Positions 14,001-24,070 of a stretch of DNA of 64,000 bases are shown in pieces (positions within the stretch are counted from its first letter, which is position 1; the number at the start of each line of letters is the position of its first letter). The DNA is taken from contig CAIIXF020000012.1 in NCBI GenBank assembly GCA_903813345.2, positions 23,510,184 through 23,574,183 of the forward strand. Reading direction: 5' to 3'. The notes under the pieces were generated by a model, which was not told where the DNA came from, made no database searches, and saw only the letters and a program-made list of their open reading frames with translations. Made by a program: the position numbers and the translations under genes. The stretch comes from Owenia fusiformis (Eukaryota; Annelida; Polychaeta; Sabellida; Oweniidae).

Positions 14001-15525
14001 AAAGATTTTTTTGAAGTGTAAAATACGAGATATAGATTGAGTACAGCTTAAGATAATGAATTCCTATAAAAGAAGGGGACCTCAAAAGCTACCTAGTTTC
14101 AATATTTGGACACCAAAATGCCTAGGTCAAAATCTAGGTCAAATTCATAGTTTTTCCTTATTTTTGCGATTCTGGCACTACACTTTTAGGATTTGCTTCA
14201 AAATTTTGTATACAGGTAGCAAAGAGTGTGCTAATAGTGTTAGCCTTTTGCCGTCAGAGAGTATTTTGACCCACTTTTGAGATATGGTGTCCGTAAAGTA
14301 GGTCAAAATAAAATGAGTTATGAATTAAGGGTAGAATTTTCTCAGGAATCCGAATCTGTAAACTGATTTTCGATCAAACTTCTGGTTAGATAGTTATAGC
14401 GGTTTGAAGTCTCGAAAAGTCGATATGATGACATCCCCATGTCATGCATATGGAGTCAAAGATAACATTCTTAAGAGTTGTCAAAATGTCTATATTCTAG
14501 CTGACTCAGCTTATAGTGAATGACTCAGCTTACAAGTAATTGGATGACTCAGCTTACAAGTAATTGGATGACTCAGCTTAAAACAAGTCTTAAATCTGGA
14601 GTCTTAAATTGAACTTGTTCAATTTACATGTCTAGTTATTGTACCTCTCTAGTGATTAGAGGTAAATAAATATGCAATACAATACAATACAATTCAATAC
14701 AATAAGGTAACACAATGTGTACACTGCAACTAAACTGTAGGAATGATAAGCAATAGGTGGTATTAATCGATTTACTGGATTGGTCATTATTTTCTGGAAT
14801 GGGAGATACCAAAAACGATAATGAATTTGTTTGATGTATAATTTTAGGAACATCCTACATCCAAATTAAACAACTCAACCCGGTTGATCTGACTGACATA
14901 CGTCACTGGGGCACTCACGTTTCTAAGAGTAGCATCAGTAATTTGTACTTTGTGTGCGGTGTTATGTACACGATGGACTCCTGGAACACCCCAATACCCA
15001 GTGGGAGCCAGTATGCATTCGATACAAGAGGTATAACATTCTCATATTAATAAACATCAAAAGACCAAATTAATCAATAAAAAATAAATAAAAATCAGAT
15101 TCTCAGCAAACAGATATAGTTTCTGTATCTTTTTTTGCATTGAATAAATAAAAAAGTTTTTTCTGTTTCTCTCCATTTTTGCATTTGTATTTTAGAATTC
15201 TAGATTCTCCTAGTTATTTTCCAGTTTTCAGAAGAAATGTTTCTCTTGTGGAAAATAATTGTTACTATACCGCTCTTTTAACATCATATCTGCAACTATC
15301 AGACTTTTGTTTACGTGACCTCATATTCTTTCAGCTGATAATGGAAGAGGGGCCAGTTTTACTACCAATATCGCAATCCCTGCCATGTACAAAGATATGG
15401 TTGAACTGAGTTATGAACCAAATAACAGAATGCTATTTGCGATGGATTCTTCACATCTGATGACATACACACTGATGTTTGAACCCAAGGCAGTCTCTAA
15501 TGCAACTACCACTCCTGCGCCCTAA
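1972..15525 (+). CDS. OLF gene copy A, 3' portion: secreted olfactomedin-domain protein
   Basis: Last part of an olfactomedin-domain gene whose 5' exons lie left of the window. Exons that match copies B and C: 1972-2080 (exon 8), 3749-4006 (PAN cassette), 14848-15030 (exon 10), 15335-15525 (exon 11, TAA stop). A second PAN cassette at 4328-4561 is dead. Splice phases (0 in, then 1-1-1) match the other copies, so the OLF frame is open with or without PAN. The protein should be extracellular; OLF proteins mediate adhesion and matrix assembly. Differences from B and C in every exon, and an intron swollen to nearly 11 kb by transposons (4007-14847), make it the most diverged copy. Being intact in the visible exons, it is probably functional, but the start cannot be judged. 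Confidence 0.75.
2288..2840. repeat. Interspersed block with TATA box, also at 33946-34496
   Basis: About 553 bases nearly identical to a block in intron 5 of copy B, from GGGTGACGCATATCG to CTTATCGGAA. Both copies hold a TATAAAA (2347-2353 and 34005-34011) in a GC-richer setting and an open frame at the 3' side containing KIIINGLLYLKDNF. The two sit in different introns, so this is a mobile repeat and not part of the gene duplication. The family is not recognised; an LTR-like promoter block is one possibility, but I see no clear TG...CA ends. Confidence 0.55.
3289..3577. repeat. 71-bp tandem repeat, four copies
   Basis: Four head-to-tail copies of a roughly 71-base unit containing CATTGTCTTGTTGTTTTGG and CTGAACGGTTTGAGAATGA, directly upstream of the copy A PAN cassette. 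Differences between copies are a few bases each. Confidence 0.85.
3749..4006 (+). CDS. Copy A PAN/apple cassette exon (functional copy)
   Basis: 258 bases (86 codons), phase 1 on both sides. Acceptor ATATTCAG; frame DWTWKDMSNTCINAET, then the EECKQKC and FRCMSIDWN core and YCNLKL, with six cysteines placed as in PAN/apple folds. The exon ends CCGCAAA before GCAAGTA, a GC-type donor. If that donor is not used, translation stops at a TAG six codons after the exon end. The same structure recurs at 37729-38007 and 55020-55325. Confidence 0.65.
4328..4561 (+). pseudogene. Dead second PAN cassette in copy A
   Basis: Starts after TATTCAG with DWTWKDMPNTCINAEI and ends CCGCAAA before GCAAGTA, so both splice sites survive and the length (234) is still a multiple of three. 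It has an in-frame TAA after SLDWIYF, the core RCM is changed to RYM, and part of the C-terminal half is missing. Including it would truncate the protein. It is a decayed tandem duplicate of 3749-4006, about 580 bases downstream. Confidence 0.7.
4562..6459. other. Intron sequence, nothing recognised
   Basis: Part of the long copy A intron. AT-rich unique-looking sequence; I see no exon matching B or C, no long open frame with a known domain and no clear repeat termini. Confidence 0.5.
8467..8666. repeat. CTACTCAG microsatellite, 3' side of unit 1
   Basis: Imperfect array of CTACCTACTCAGCTACTTA-type words immediately before the 3' inverted terminus at 8672. The same array sits at the equivalent place in unit 3. 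Confidence 0.85.
9878..10075. repeat. TATCCTTCC microsatellite, 3' side of unit 2
   Basis: Degenerate TATCC/TTCC array followed by GGATGACTCAGCTTATTCT repeats, ending shortly before the 3' terminus of unit 2. Confidence 0.8.
11706..11906. repeat. CTACTCAG microsatellite, 3' side of unit 3
   Basis: Same word family and position as 8467-8666, ending just before AATCTGGAGTCT at 11911. Confidence 0.85.
14848..15030 (+). CDS. Copy A exon 10 (OLF segment)
   Basis: 183 bases, phase 1-1, acceptor ATTTTAG, donor AGAG before GTATAA. Encodes TSYIQIKQLNPVDLTDIRHW and SKSSISNLYFVCGVMYTMDS, ending QYAFDTRG. FVCG carries the second OLF cysteine that pairs with FC at the domain start. Confidence 0.85.
15335..15525 (+). 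CDS. Copy A terminal exon 11 (OLF C-terminus)
   Basis: 191 bases from TTTCAG to the TAA at 15523-15525. Encodes ADNGRGASFTTNIAIPAMY, LSYEPNNRMLFAMDSSHL and the OLF closing strand, then a short Thr/Pro tail with an N-A-T glycosylation sequon. Same length as in B and C. Confidence 0.85.
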
Positions 15526-17413
15526 CATATGGATTGACTTGGACTGAACTTTCAATTCTGAAAAATTTTCAAGCTTTGGAATTTTTAACAAAGCAACTTT
15601 GTGTCAGTTGATGGTGCAAATTGTTGGGTGTTATAAATTTTGAACATTGGATTATTCTAGAAACTGTGCCCTTTTTGATTATCAGGCAAATGATTGGACC
15701 AACTTATATGTATCCCCCACATTTATAAATATCTATAGATTTGAGTTTTCAAGTTGAGTGAATTTAGGCTTTAATTTTATTACTAATTTCTTGGTATAAT
15801 TTGTGGGACCATGTCTACAATTTAACAGTAAGCTTGTCCTAGATTGGTAATAAATATTTGAGATTTTTCAGATAAAGATAATCTTACTATTAAATTATTA
15901 GGTTACCGTGCTAGATATCACTGTTGACTTCAGATCTGATAACATGTACTTTTGAGAATCTTTTAAACTGTCGTAGAACTTTCTGTTGTTTAGTAGAGAA
16001 CAAAAATACAATAGTTTCAATTTGTAATTCTTTATTTCTTCAAGTGTACTTTGAAATATTCATGTAGTTTAATTTTAAATGAACAGAATAATAATAGAAA
16101 TTAAGAATTCTAACATCGTTTTATGTTAATTGACAACAATAAATGAATGTTCCACACTTTAGTGTCAAAATTGACAATGGTGCAAGGTTCCTGTACTGAT
16201 TAATAAATATGCCTGCCGGATTTGGCTGCTATCACCTTTGTGACACCCTGTATGGACAAAAAGATATACAAAAACATAAGTGAAAATAAGCTCTTGCACC
16301 AACCAATACTTGGCATGGTCTGATCAGTACAAGTCTACTGAATATACCTTTTCTTTACTCAGAACTTTATAAAAACAATTCATAATATGATTTAGTGATT
16401 ATGCTAAAGAATGGACCTGTTACAATAGACTAGACGCGAATATAAACAATCTTGATCTACGTCATTAATTATTCAAAATTCAGTCAAAGTGATGTCATAT
16501 TTGTAATCTACCTGTAAAAGTACATCTAGGAATATGGTTTCGAAAATTGTTTACCAACTTTGAAAATTTAATTTGTTTTGAGAAAATGACTTCTAGTTTG
16601 GGGAGATTCCCCAAAGACTCCATGTTATAAAATCAAAAAGTAATAGTAGGAATAGGGTTTCGAAAATGTATTATGAAATCAAAAAAAGATAACTATATTT
16701 TGTATTGACAGATAATATTTTATTTTACTTAGCCTATTTTGATTTGCATAACTATTAGAAATATAAGGGTGATATGAAAAGTGAACCACTAAAACTGATG
16801 AATATTTAAGTTAAAGTGAACTTTCTGCTATACCTGCCATGCTATCTGACCCGAATGAGCTACCTGGTGTGAAACTACCTACTCGCATCCGAGTTAGCCT
16901 ATTGCTACGGTTTCAAAACAGTAAACAATGGCACAAGTAAACATCAGATATGTTTTATTTACAAAGATCCATCTATTGTAAGAATATAGTGTAGTTTTTA
17001 TGTCACCACCAAAAGGGGTGACATATTGTTATGGTGTCCGTTAACTTCCAATAACTTGACAAAAACTGTTTGGACTGACTTCAGTTTTTTGCTAAATCAT
17101 CTAAGTTTTCAGGAGTTCGAATCTGACTTTATATTTAAGATTTGACCATCAGTGACCTTTTCAAGGTCAAAAAAGGTCAAAAATGTCTTTTTAAACTTGC
17201 TTCAAATTGACCATTATTTTTCCAAAATCATCTACAAGTTATCAGAAGTTCAAATCTGACTATAGATTTGACCTTTAATGACATTCTCGAGGTCAAAGAA
17301 ATATTTGACCTTTAATGAACTTCGCAGGGTCAGAAAGGTCGTTTTTCAACTTACTTCAAATTGACCTTTTTTCAAAATCAGCTACAAGTTTTCAGAAGTT
17401 CAAATCTGACTTT
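15526..17413. other. 3' flank of copy A; no gene seen
   Basis: An AATAAA at 15849-15854 lies 324 bases after the stop and is a candidate polyadenylation signal. Parts of 15560-16120 match the 3' flank of copy C (57680-58290), including TTCTTTATTTCTTCAAGTGT. From about 17000 a repeat starting TGTCACCACCAAAAGGGG with several AGGTCA words begins. Confidence 0.5.
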
Positions 17414-18172
17414 AGATTGAACTAATGATATTATTAGCAACTAAGTGGTGACATCTTGTCACCACCTAGTTTCGAATTTTGATTGAGTTCGGCAACACTG
17501 GTACTCCACTCGACTACGTTGGTCCGTTTCGGTAACAAAATGTTTGAACGTCGAAGGTACGATTTTTTTCTTTTTCCTTATTTTACGCGTCGTAGGCAGA
17601 ATTCCCGCGACATTTTTATCACAAACCTGTTTCAGAATCAAATGTTGAAGAAAGTTTACATGTTTGCGAACAAATAGTTCAGAAGACAACAGAATCGTCG
17701 ATTTAATACCTCGATAATCCTAGGAAGACGGAACGGGCAAGAAGTGCAGATCTTAACTGTTTTTGAAGTTCCGTTTACCAAACAAAAGTGATGCATTAAA
17801 TCGACGATTCTGTCGTCTTCTGAACTATTTGTTCGAAACATGTACATTTTCTTAGACACATACCTGAGACTAACATAAAAGAGTTAATATTTAGAGTAGC
17901 CTATGTTAGTCTCAGGTGATACTGACACACGTTTGTGATAAAAATGTCATGGGAATTCTGCCTACAAATAAGGAAAAAGAAAAAAATCGTACCTTCGACG
18001 TTCCGACATTTTGTTACCGAAACGGACCAACGTAATCGAGTGGAGAACAAGTGTTACTGAACTCAATCAAGTAAATGCAACTATTTTGTTTCATTGACGT
18101 TACATATACCAACAAGGCTGGACATGACAAAACATCACCACCTAGTAGCTCATAATATTATTAGTTCAATCT
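17414..18172. mobile_element. Foldback element with arms of about 280-330 bases
   Basis: AGATTGAACTAAT at 17414 is inverted at 18160-18172, and the arms pair through CCACTCGA-TACGTTGGTCCG, ACGTCGAAGGTACGATTTTT and ATCGTCGATTTAAT. A central loop near 17710-17790 contains AAGTGCAGATCTTAACTGTT. The right arm holds a small extra inverted insertion at about 17860-17920 flanked by CTGAGACTAACATA. The same family occurs at 43667-44145. No transposase frame. Confidence 0.75.
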
Positions 18173-18721
18173 AAAGAAATGGTACCATCCGTTTCGCTAA
18201 CAGCGTAATCGATCGGAGTGCTTGTGGGTCCTAGTTGTTTTCTCGTATAATCAGCTACAACTTGACTTTTAAGTAGGTTTTAATCAAGAAAGCAAAAACT
18301 CATACCGAATTCGAACCCAAAAAGTCCATCTTCCATTTTAATTGTCACATTGACGTCGAGCCAAAATTTTTACAAAATCATTCAGTTTTCACCATTCTGA
18401 GCAATGTTGAAGTGTTTTGGGCCAAGTTGTCAGATGTGAACCTACCCCCAACTTGACAAAAAAAGTTGGCTACAGACCTGGACTAGTCTGTAGGGAAACA
18501 TACAGTGGAAATACATGTAGACAGTACATTCAATGTAGAATAACAGCGATCGCAAAAACGTTTTACTCCTTACAAGTGCTAGTAACGTATTTTAAATCAC
18601 GTATTCCATCCAATGCGAAACATATGTTTTAATCTCCCGTGAAAAGTTGAAGAAAGGGCCTGGTAGCAAATGTGTGGTATGATATGACACTGTTCAGTGT
18701 ATCAGCTATTGCAGGAATATT

Positions 18722-19128
18722 ATATCGGGTGTCCCAAAAAAGTGAGACACTTTTTGACAAGCATTTTCCGCAATGGATTAGTCGAATTCATTGAAAATTT
18801 GCATAAAGTAGGCTTATGATACCCTATAATTCATCAATAAAGATTTTCCAAAAATTCAGCTTATCTATTGCTGAGAAAATACTTGTCAATTCCAGCTTCT
18901 TTCAGATTGTTCAAAATGGGTAACCTTTCCGTTAATATTCGATATTTCCGCATGCTGTTTTTAATTTGTTTGTTAAATACTCGCATATGTATCCAGTCTC
19001 TTTCATATTTATAGCACATGCTAATGATATCCTATAATTCGTCAATAAGACTTTTCTTAGAATTCGGCTGATCTATTACTCACAAAATACTTGTCAAAAA
19101 TTGTTTCACTTTTTGGGACACCCGATAT
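18722..19128. mobile_element. MITE with TATCGGGTGTCCC termini
   Basis: TATCGGGTGTCCCAAAAA at the left is inverted as TTTTTGGGACACCCGATA at the right. The interior has two diverged direct copies of a segment reading ACCCTATAATTCATCAATAA and ATCCTATAATTCGTCAATAA. About 0.4 kb, no coding, likely a Tc1/mariner-type non-autonomous element. Confidence 0.75.
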
Positions 19129-19138
19129 ACATTAGACA

Positions 19139-19937
19139 TTAAGATTGCAAGCAATCTTACAGAGGCCCGATGGGCCTTTTGACAATATGAAGGTCAATCA
19201 AAGGTTATCTCTCAAGATCATACGTACTCCTGGCAACTTTTCGACCATGTTCATAAAACGATTTGTACACTTTGGAGCAAGCCATTATATAACTTTTATT
19301 GACATATAGTATCATAACATGATTACATTAGTCAGAACTATGGTAGACTACATATCTAAACTACAAAACACCAACTAAACTAAAAATACAAAAAATATAT
19401 AAAAATATATAAGGTAACAATAATAGTGTGGTGCACACACAATGCATTATGACCACGCTAAATTCTTAAATGAATGGTAAATGAATTTGCCAATATGTCT
19501 TTGCAAGGTTACATTTTTACTAGAAATAAGATTGACAAATAAATTTTCACTTTGTAAATCCAAGTTAGGTAAAATTTCACGGGCTTTTGTATATAATATT
19601 TGCCTATTCTCATCATTTTTTGTACAAGCTAAAAAGAAATGACATTCATCCTCTACATCTTTACAAATATTACATACTCTTTCCTCTAAAGGTTTTGGTT
19701 TTGGCTTTGTATGTCTTCCAGTCTCAATTGCTAACTGATGAGAACTCATTCTAAATCTACTTGTAGCCAATCTATACTTTTTATTATCTAGTTTCAAGTA
19801 CAATTCTTTACCAAAATCATTTTTAAATAATTTGTACGTTCTCAATATAGGATAAGTGTTCAAATCATTTTTCCATTTTTCTACAAACATTGAAGTTAAA
19901 AGTTGAAAAGTTGACCTTATTATATAGTACCTCATAC
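19139..19937 (-). pseudogene. 3' fragment of a non-LTR retrotransposon
   Basis: Read on the minus strand, an open frame ending at 19447 encodes RFRMSSHQLAIETGR, then CNICKDVEDECHFFLAC, a CxxC...H...C zinc-knuckle of the zf-RVT kind found after the reverse transcriptase in many animal LINE ORF2 proteins. Only the last 150 or so residues are present. The 3' tail towards 19139 contains two short hairpins (GGCCCATCGGGCC and AAGATTGCTTGCAATCTT), common at LINE 3' ends. Upstream the frame runs into the 68-bp satellite, so the apparent start near 20022 is an artefact. Confidence 0.6.
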
Positions 19938-19941
19938 CTAA

Positions 19942-21674
19942 TCGACATATACGAATGGAGTACAACATGGCAATTGCAAGGTAAAGTACAATATCGAATT
20001 GGCATATGCGAATGGAGTACAATATGGCATGGTCAAGGTAAATAGATAGTTAAGTACAATATCGAATTGGCATATGTGAATGCAGTACAATATGGCATTT
20101 GCAAGATAAATAGATAGTAAAGTACAATATCGAATTGGCATATGCGAATGGAGTACAATATGGCATGGTCAAGGTAAATAGATAGTAAAGTACAATATCG
20201 AATTGGCATATGCGAATGGAGTACAATATGGCATTGTCAAGGTAAATAGATAGTTAAGTACAATATCGAATTGGCATATGTGAATGCAGTACAATATGGC
20301 ATTTGCAAGATAAATAGATAGTAAAGTACAATATCGAATTGGCATATACGAAATGGAGTACAATATGGCATTTGCAAGGTAAATAGATAGTAAAGTACAA
20401 TATCGAATTGGCATATGTGGATGCAGTACAATATGGCATTTGCAAGGTAAATAGATAGTAAAGTACAATATCGAATTGGCATATGCGAATGGAGTACAAT
20501 ATGGCATTTGCAAGGTAAATAGATAGTAAAGTACAATATCGAATTGGCATATGTGAATGCAGTACAATATGGCATTTGCAAGGTAAATAGATAGTAAAGT
20601 ACAATATCGAATTGGCATATACGAATTGGAGTACAATATGGCATTTGCAAGGTAAATAGATAGTAAAGTACAATATCGAATTGGCATATGTAAATGCAGT
20701 ACAATATGGCATTTGCAAGGTAAATAGATAGTAAAGTACAATATCGAATTGGCATATGCGAATGCAGTACAATATGGCATGATCAAGGTAAATAGATAGT
20801 TAAGTACAATATCGAATTGGCATATACGAATGGAGTTCAATATGGCATGGTCAAGGTAAATAGATAGTAAAGTACAATATAGAATTGGCATATGCGAATG
20901 CAGTACAATATGGCATGGTCAAGGTAAATAGATAGTTAAGTACAATATCGAATTGGCATATACGAATTGGAGTACAATATGACATGGTCAAGGTAAATAG
21001 ATAGTAAAGTACAATATCGAATTGGCATATGCGAATGCAGTACAATATGGCAATTGCAGGGCAAAGCAATTTAATTTGACTTAGAACTTTAATATCTTAA
21101 CACTTGACTACTTGTATACTTGACATATAACGAATGGAGTTCAATATGGCATGGTCAAGGTAAATAGATAGTAAAGTACAATATCGAACTGGCATATGCG
21201 AATGCAGTACAATATGGCATGGTCAAGGTAAATAGATAGTTAAGTACAATATTGAATTGGCATATACGAATTGAGTACAATATGGCATGGTCAAGGTAAA
21301 TAGATAGTTAAGTACAATATCGAATTGGCATATACGAATGAAGTACAATATGGCATGGTCAAGGTAAATAGATAGTAAAGTACAATATCGAATTGGCATA
21401 TGCGAATGCAGTACACTATGGCAATTGCAAGGTAACTAGATAGTAAAGTACAATATCGAATTGGCATATGCGAATGCAGTACAATATGGCATGGTCAAGG
21501 TAAATAGATAGTAAAGTACAATATCGAATTGGCATATGCGAATGCAGTACAATATGGCATGGTCAAGGTAAATAGATAGTAAAGTACAATATCGAATTGG
21601 CATATGCGAATGCAGTACAATGTGGCAATTGCAAGGTAAATAGATAGTAAAGTACAATATCGAATTGGCATATC
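19942..21674. repeat. 68-bp satellite, main array of about 24 units
   Basis: Head-to-tail units of 68 bases containing GCATATGCGAATGCAGTACA, ATATGGCATGGTCAAGGTAA and ATAGATAGTAAAGTACAATA. Variants alternate (TGGTCAAGG or TTTGCAAGG; GTAAAG or GTTAAG), giving a hint of two-unit periodicity. A non-repeat spacer interrupts at about 21060-21127 and recurs next to the small array at 25373. The minus strand is free of stops in all three frames, which creates long apparent ORFs that are not genes. Confidence 0.95.
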
Positions 21675-21836
21675 AGTCAAGCCACGAATCTCTTTCACAT
21701 TTGATCAATATAAAAGTTGAAAAAATGAAATTTTAGATTGAGATGTAAATGCATATACCATTAGCCATGGGGTTTAAGAAGCGTTTCTCAAAATATTTTT
21801 ATTACCCTTTAAACAATTACTTGATTGTGCGGTTTA

Positions 21837-22225
21837 TTCCCATTTCGCCCCTTCCCATTTCACCCCTTCCTATTTCGCCCCTCATTTATTCCCATTTCGC
21901 TCCTTCCCAATTGGCCCCTTTCCCATTTCGCCCCTTTCCCATTTTGCCCCTTTGCCATTTCACCCCTTTCCCGTGTTGCCCCCTTCCCATATCGCCCCTT
22001 TCCCTTATCGCCCCTTCCCATTTCGCCCCTTCCCATGTCGCCCCTTCTCCATTTCACCCCTTCCCATTTTGCCCCTTCCCATCTCGCCCCTTCCCATTTC
22101 GCCCCTCATTTATTCCCATTTCGCCCCTTCCCAAATGGCCCCTTCCCATTTCGCCCCTTCACTTTTCTCCCCTTCCCAATTGGCCCCTTTCCCATTTCGC
22201 CCCTTTGCCATTTTGCCCCTTTGCC
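21837..22225. repeat. Pyrimidine-rich minisatellite (CCCATTTCGCCCCTT)
   Basis: About 25 degenerate 15-17-base units. The + strand is almost entirely C/T with a few A and G. It faces a second array at 22343-22688 in opposite orientation. Confidence 0.95.
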
Positions 22226-22342
22226 TGATTTAAGGTCATTGAGACTCTTGTGAACCTCTGTGACCCATGATTAAGTGAACTAAGGTCAAGGTCATTCCAA
22301 GGTCAAGGGTCAGTATCTAGTTATTTTACTTTTTAATACCTA

Positions 22343-22688
22343 GGGGCGAAATGGGAAGGGGCGAAATGGGAATGAACGAGGGGCGAAATGGGAAAGGGGC
22401 CAATTGGGAAGGGGCGAAATGGGAATAAATGAGGGGCGAAATGGGAAGGGGCCAATTGGGAAGGGGCGAAATGGGAAGGGGCGAGGGGGGAATGAGGGGC
22501 GAAATGGGAAGGGGGCATAATGGGACGGGGGCGAAATGGAAGAGGGGCGAAATGGGAAAGGGGCAATTTGGGAAAGGGGCAAAATGGGAAGGGGCGAAAT
22601 GGGTAGGGGCGAAATGGGAAGGGGCCAAATGGGAATAAATGAGGGGCAAAATGGGAAGGGGCAAAGTGGGAAGGGGCGAAATGGGAAG
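22343..22688. repeat. Purine-rich minisatellite, inverse of the preceding array
   Basis: About 21 units of GGGGCGAAATGGGAA, the complement of 21837-22225. The 117-base spacer contains AAGGTCAAGGTCATTCCAAGGTCA. Confidence 0.95.
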
Positions 22689-23170
22689 ACACCTGATTGT
22701 GCATCAAAACGTACATATACTCTTAAATTGCTGGTGTCGATGATGGTGCATACATAGGCTTACATTGATTCATGTTTCAAAATTAATTTTGAGTTTAAAG
22801 ATAAACTAATGTATTAAGTTTGAATTATTTAACCACATGAACAAAAATAAATTGCAATAGTTGTTGTTTATCTTAACAAGATAATTTTATTAAGATAATC
22901 ATTGAAATACATTGTTTTGAGTTTCCCTAAAGATAATTGATTTCAAGATTTTGTTTTCTAAGCTGAATAATATGCCAAGTCAATTCGTAGATCGACAAAA
23001 TAAATGTACAAATTAGACACACATGTCTTCTTACATCAAAATTCAACATTGTTACGAATAGGTCAATCACTTCTCCTTGTGATATTAAGTGTTATTTAAC
23101 AGTGTCGCTGATGGTCGCTTAGGTTTTTAAACAATAACGTTTACATAATTTACACATTTAAGGTCGTCTT
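22689..23170. other. Unique AT-rich spacer, no gene seen
   Basis: No open frame with recognisable content and no repeat termini found. Confidence 0.4.
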
Positions 23171-24070
23171 TTATTGCAATTTAAGCATGTAAATTATTTC
23201 TCCAATGAGTATCCCCTTTACACGAGAACATTTCCCGGAATCATGAAACCAGTCGTGGCATTTAGAGCACTTGATCCATTCGAACTGCGATTGTAAATAC
23301 GAATAATAGTTGACACCGCATGCCTTGCAAATATTACAGTGTCTGTTCTTTTTATCGGGTCTCTCCTTTTCTTCGCGGAAACAATTGTGTCTGAAGACTT
23401 TGAACTTGTAGAAGGGGGACTAAAGGCCAATGCTTCAATGTGGTTGAAAGAGTGGAAACGTCGGAGGGCGTCGATGCTTTACGTACTTGACGTACTGGGT
23501 GTCGGGTGTGCTCGTCGTGTGGTCCGTTTTGGTTTTAAAGATGGTAGCTCGGTGACCAGCTTAGCTGCCTGCTGGGTCTTCCTAACGGTAATAAGGTTGT
23601 TCCTTTGCCAACCACAGGGTGAGAATGACGTATCTGTTCTGCATGCGTCACAATAGCATGATAATTCTCGCGTTTCAACAATATTATCGGAAACCCCTCT
23701 CACAGCATTGATTCGAAAGGTACCTGGTACTGGTTTAAGTCCAGTCGCCTTATCTTCAATGTTTTAATAATGCGTTCTGGGATTTCTTGGATTTTTTAGA
23801 CTCTGAGAGTTCCCTTCAGTCTGGCGTGTTTTGATTGTTTCTCTATACACTTGGAGTATGCGTGCCCTGTATTCCCGGGATGCCTTGTTGTTCTTTTCTC
23901 TGATCTGTTGAAGAGCTTCAATAGACAGGTTATTTCTCGGTGTACACGATGCTGCTCGCTGTCGCAATCGTTCTTGCTCTAAGTAGCCTTTGGTATCTTT
24001 CTTTTTCTTTCTCTCCCTGTACTGTAGTCTGTAGGGAACGACGGGATTTCTCGGCGTTGGCGAGTGCCAT
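23171..24070 (-). pseudogene. Decayed zinc-finger/basic-region gene
   Basis: On the minus strand an ATG at 24070 begins ALANAEKSRR; one base out of frame it continues YRLQYRERKKKKDTKGYLEQ and LSIEALQQIREKNNKASREY, a basic N-terminus seen in multi-copy uncharacterised invertebrate genes. After an in-frame TAA near 23767 the same frame gives VETRELSCYCDACRTDTSF. After another shift, the end reads CNICKACGVNYY and EWIKCSKCHDWFHDSGKC, a PHD-like Cys/His cluster, stopping at 23171. The frameshifts and stop say it is broken, unless unseen introns explain some of them. The family assignment is from memory and weak. Confidence 0.45.

Larger units (their letters stand above)
6460..14635. mobile_element. 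Tandem array of Helentron/HINE-like elements
   Basis: Four units end to end: 6460-8715, 8721-10187, 10188-11954, 11955-14635. The 5' end is AGACTCCAGAT, present three times in series at 6460, 6512 and 6569 and again at 8721. Each 3' end has AATCTGGAGTCT (inverse of the 5' end), then a stem-loop AATTGAAC-TTT-GTTCAATT (for example 8686-8704), then CTAG. Asymmetric inverted termini, a 3' stem-loop and a microsatellite just inside the 3' end are the hallmarks of Helentron-derived HINEs. Units are built of about 600-base internal repeats carrying TTCCGGTTCGGAAGTTATGG and CTAGGTCAAAATCTAGGTCA. No Rep/helicase is encoded; the short open frames here are repeat shadows. Units 3 and 4 lack a 5' terminus. 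Confidence 0.55.

Noticed and set aside
10736-14280. Recurrent 60-92-codon frames (for example starting MNSYKRRGPQKLPS and MANFYFDLLFGHA)
   Set aside because: Repeated because the Helentron-like units are repeated; they occur on both strands, with no domain and frequent breaks between copies.
20169-20891. Overlapping 172-240-codon minus-strand frames
   Set aside because: Satellite of 68 bases lacks stops on this strand in all three frames, so every frame stays open by chance of the unit.
21749-22757. Several Pro/Phe-rich or Gly/Arg-rich frames
   Set aside because: Shadows of the inverted minisatellites; overlapping in several frames and both strands.
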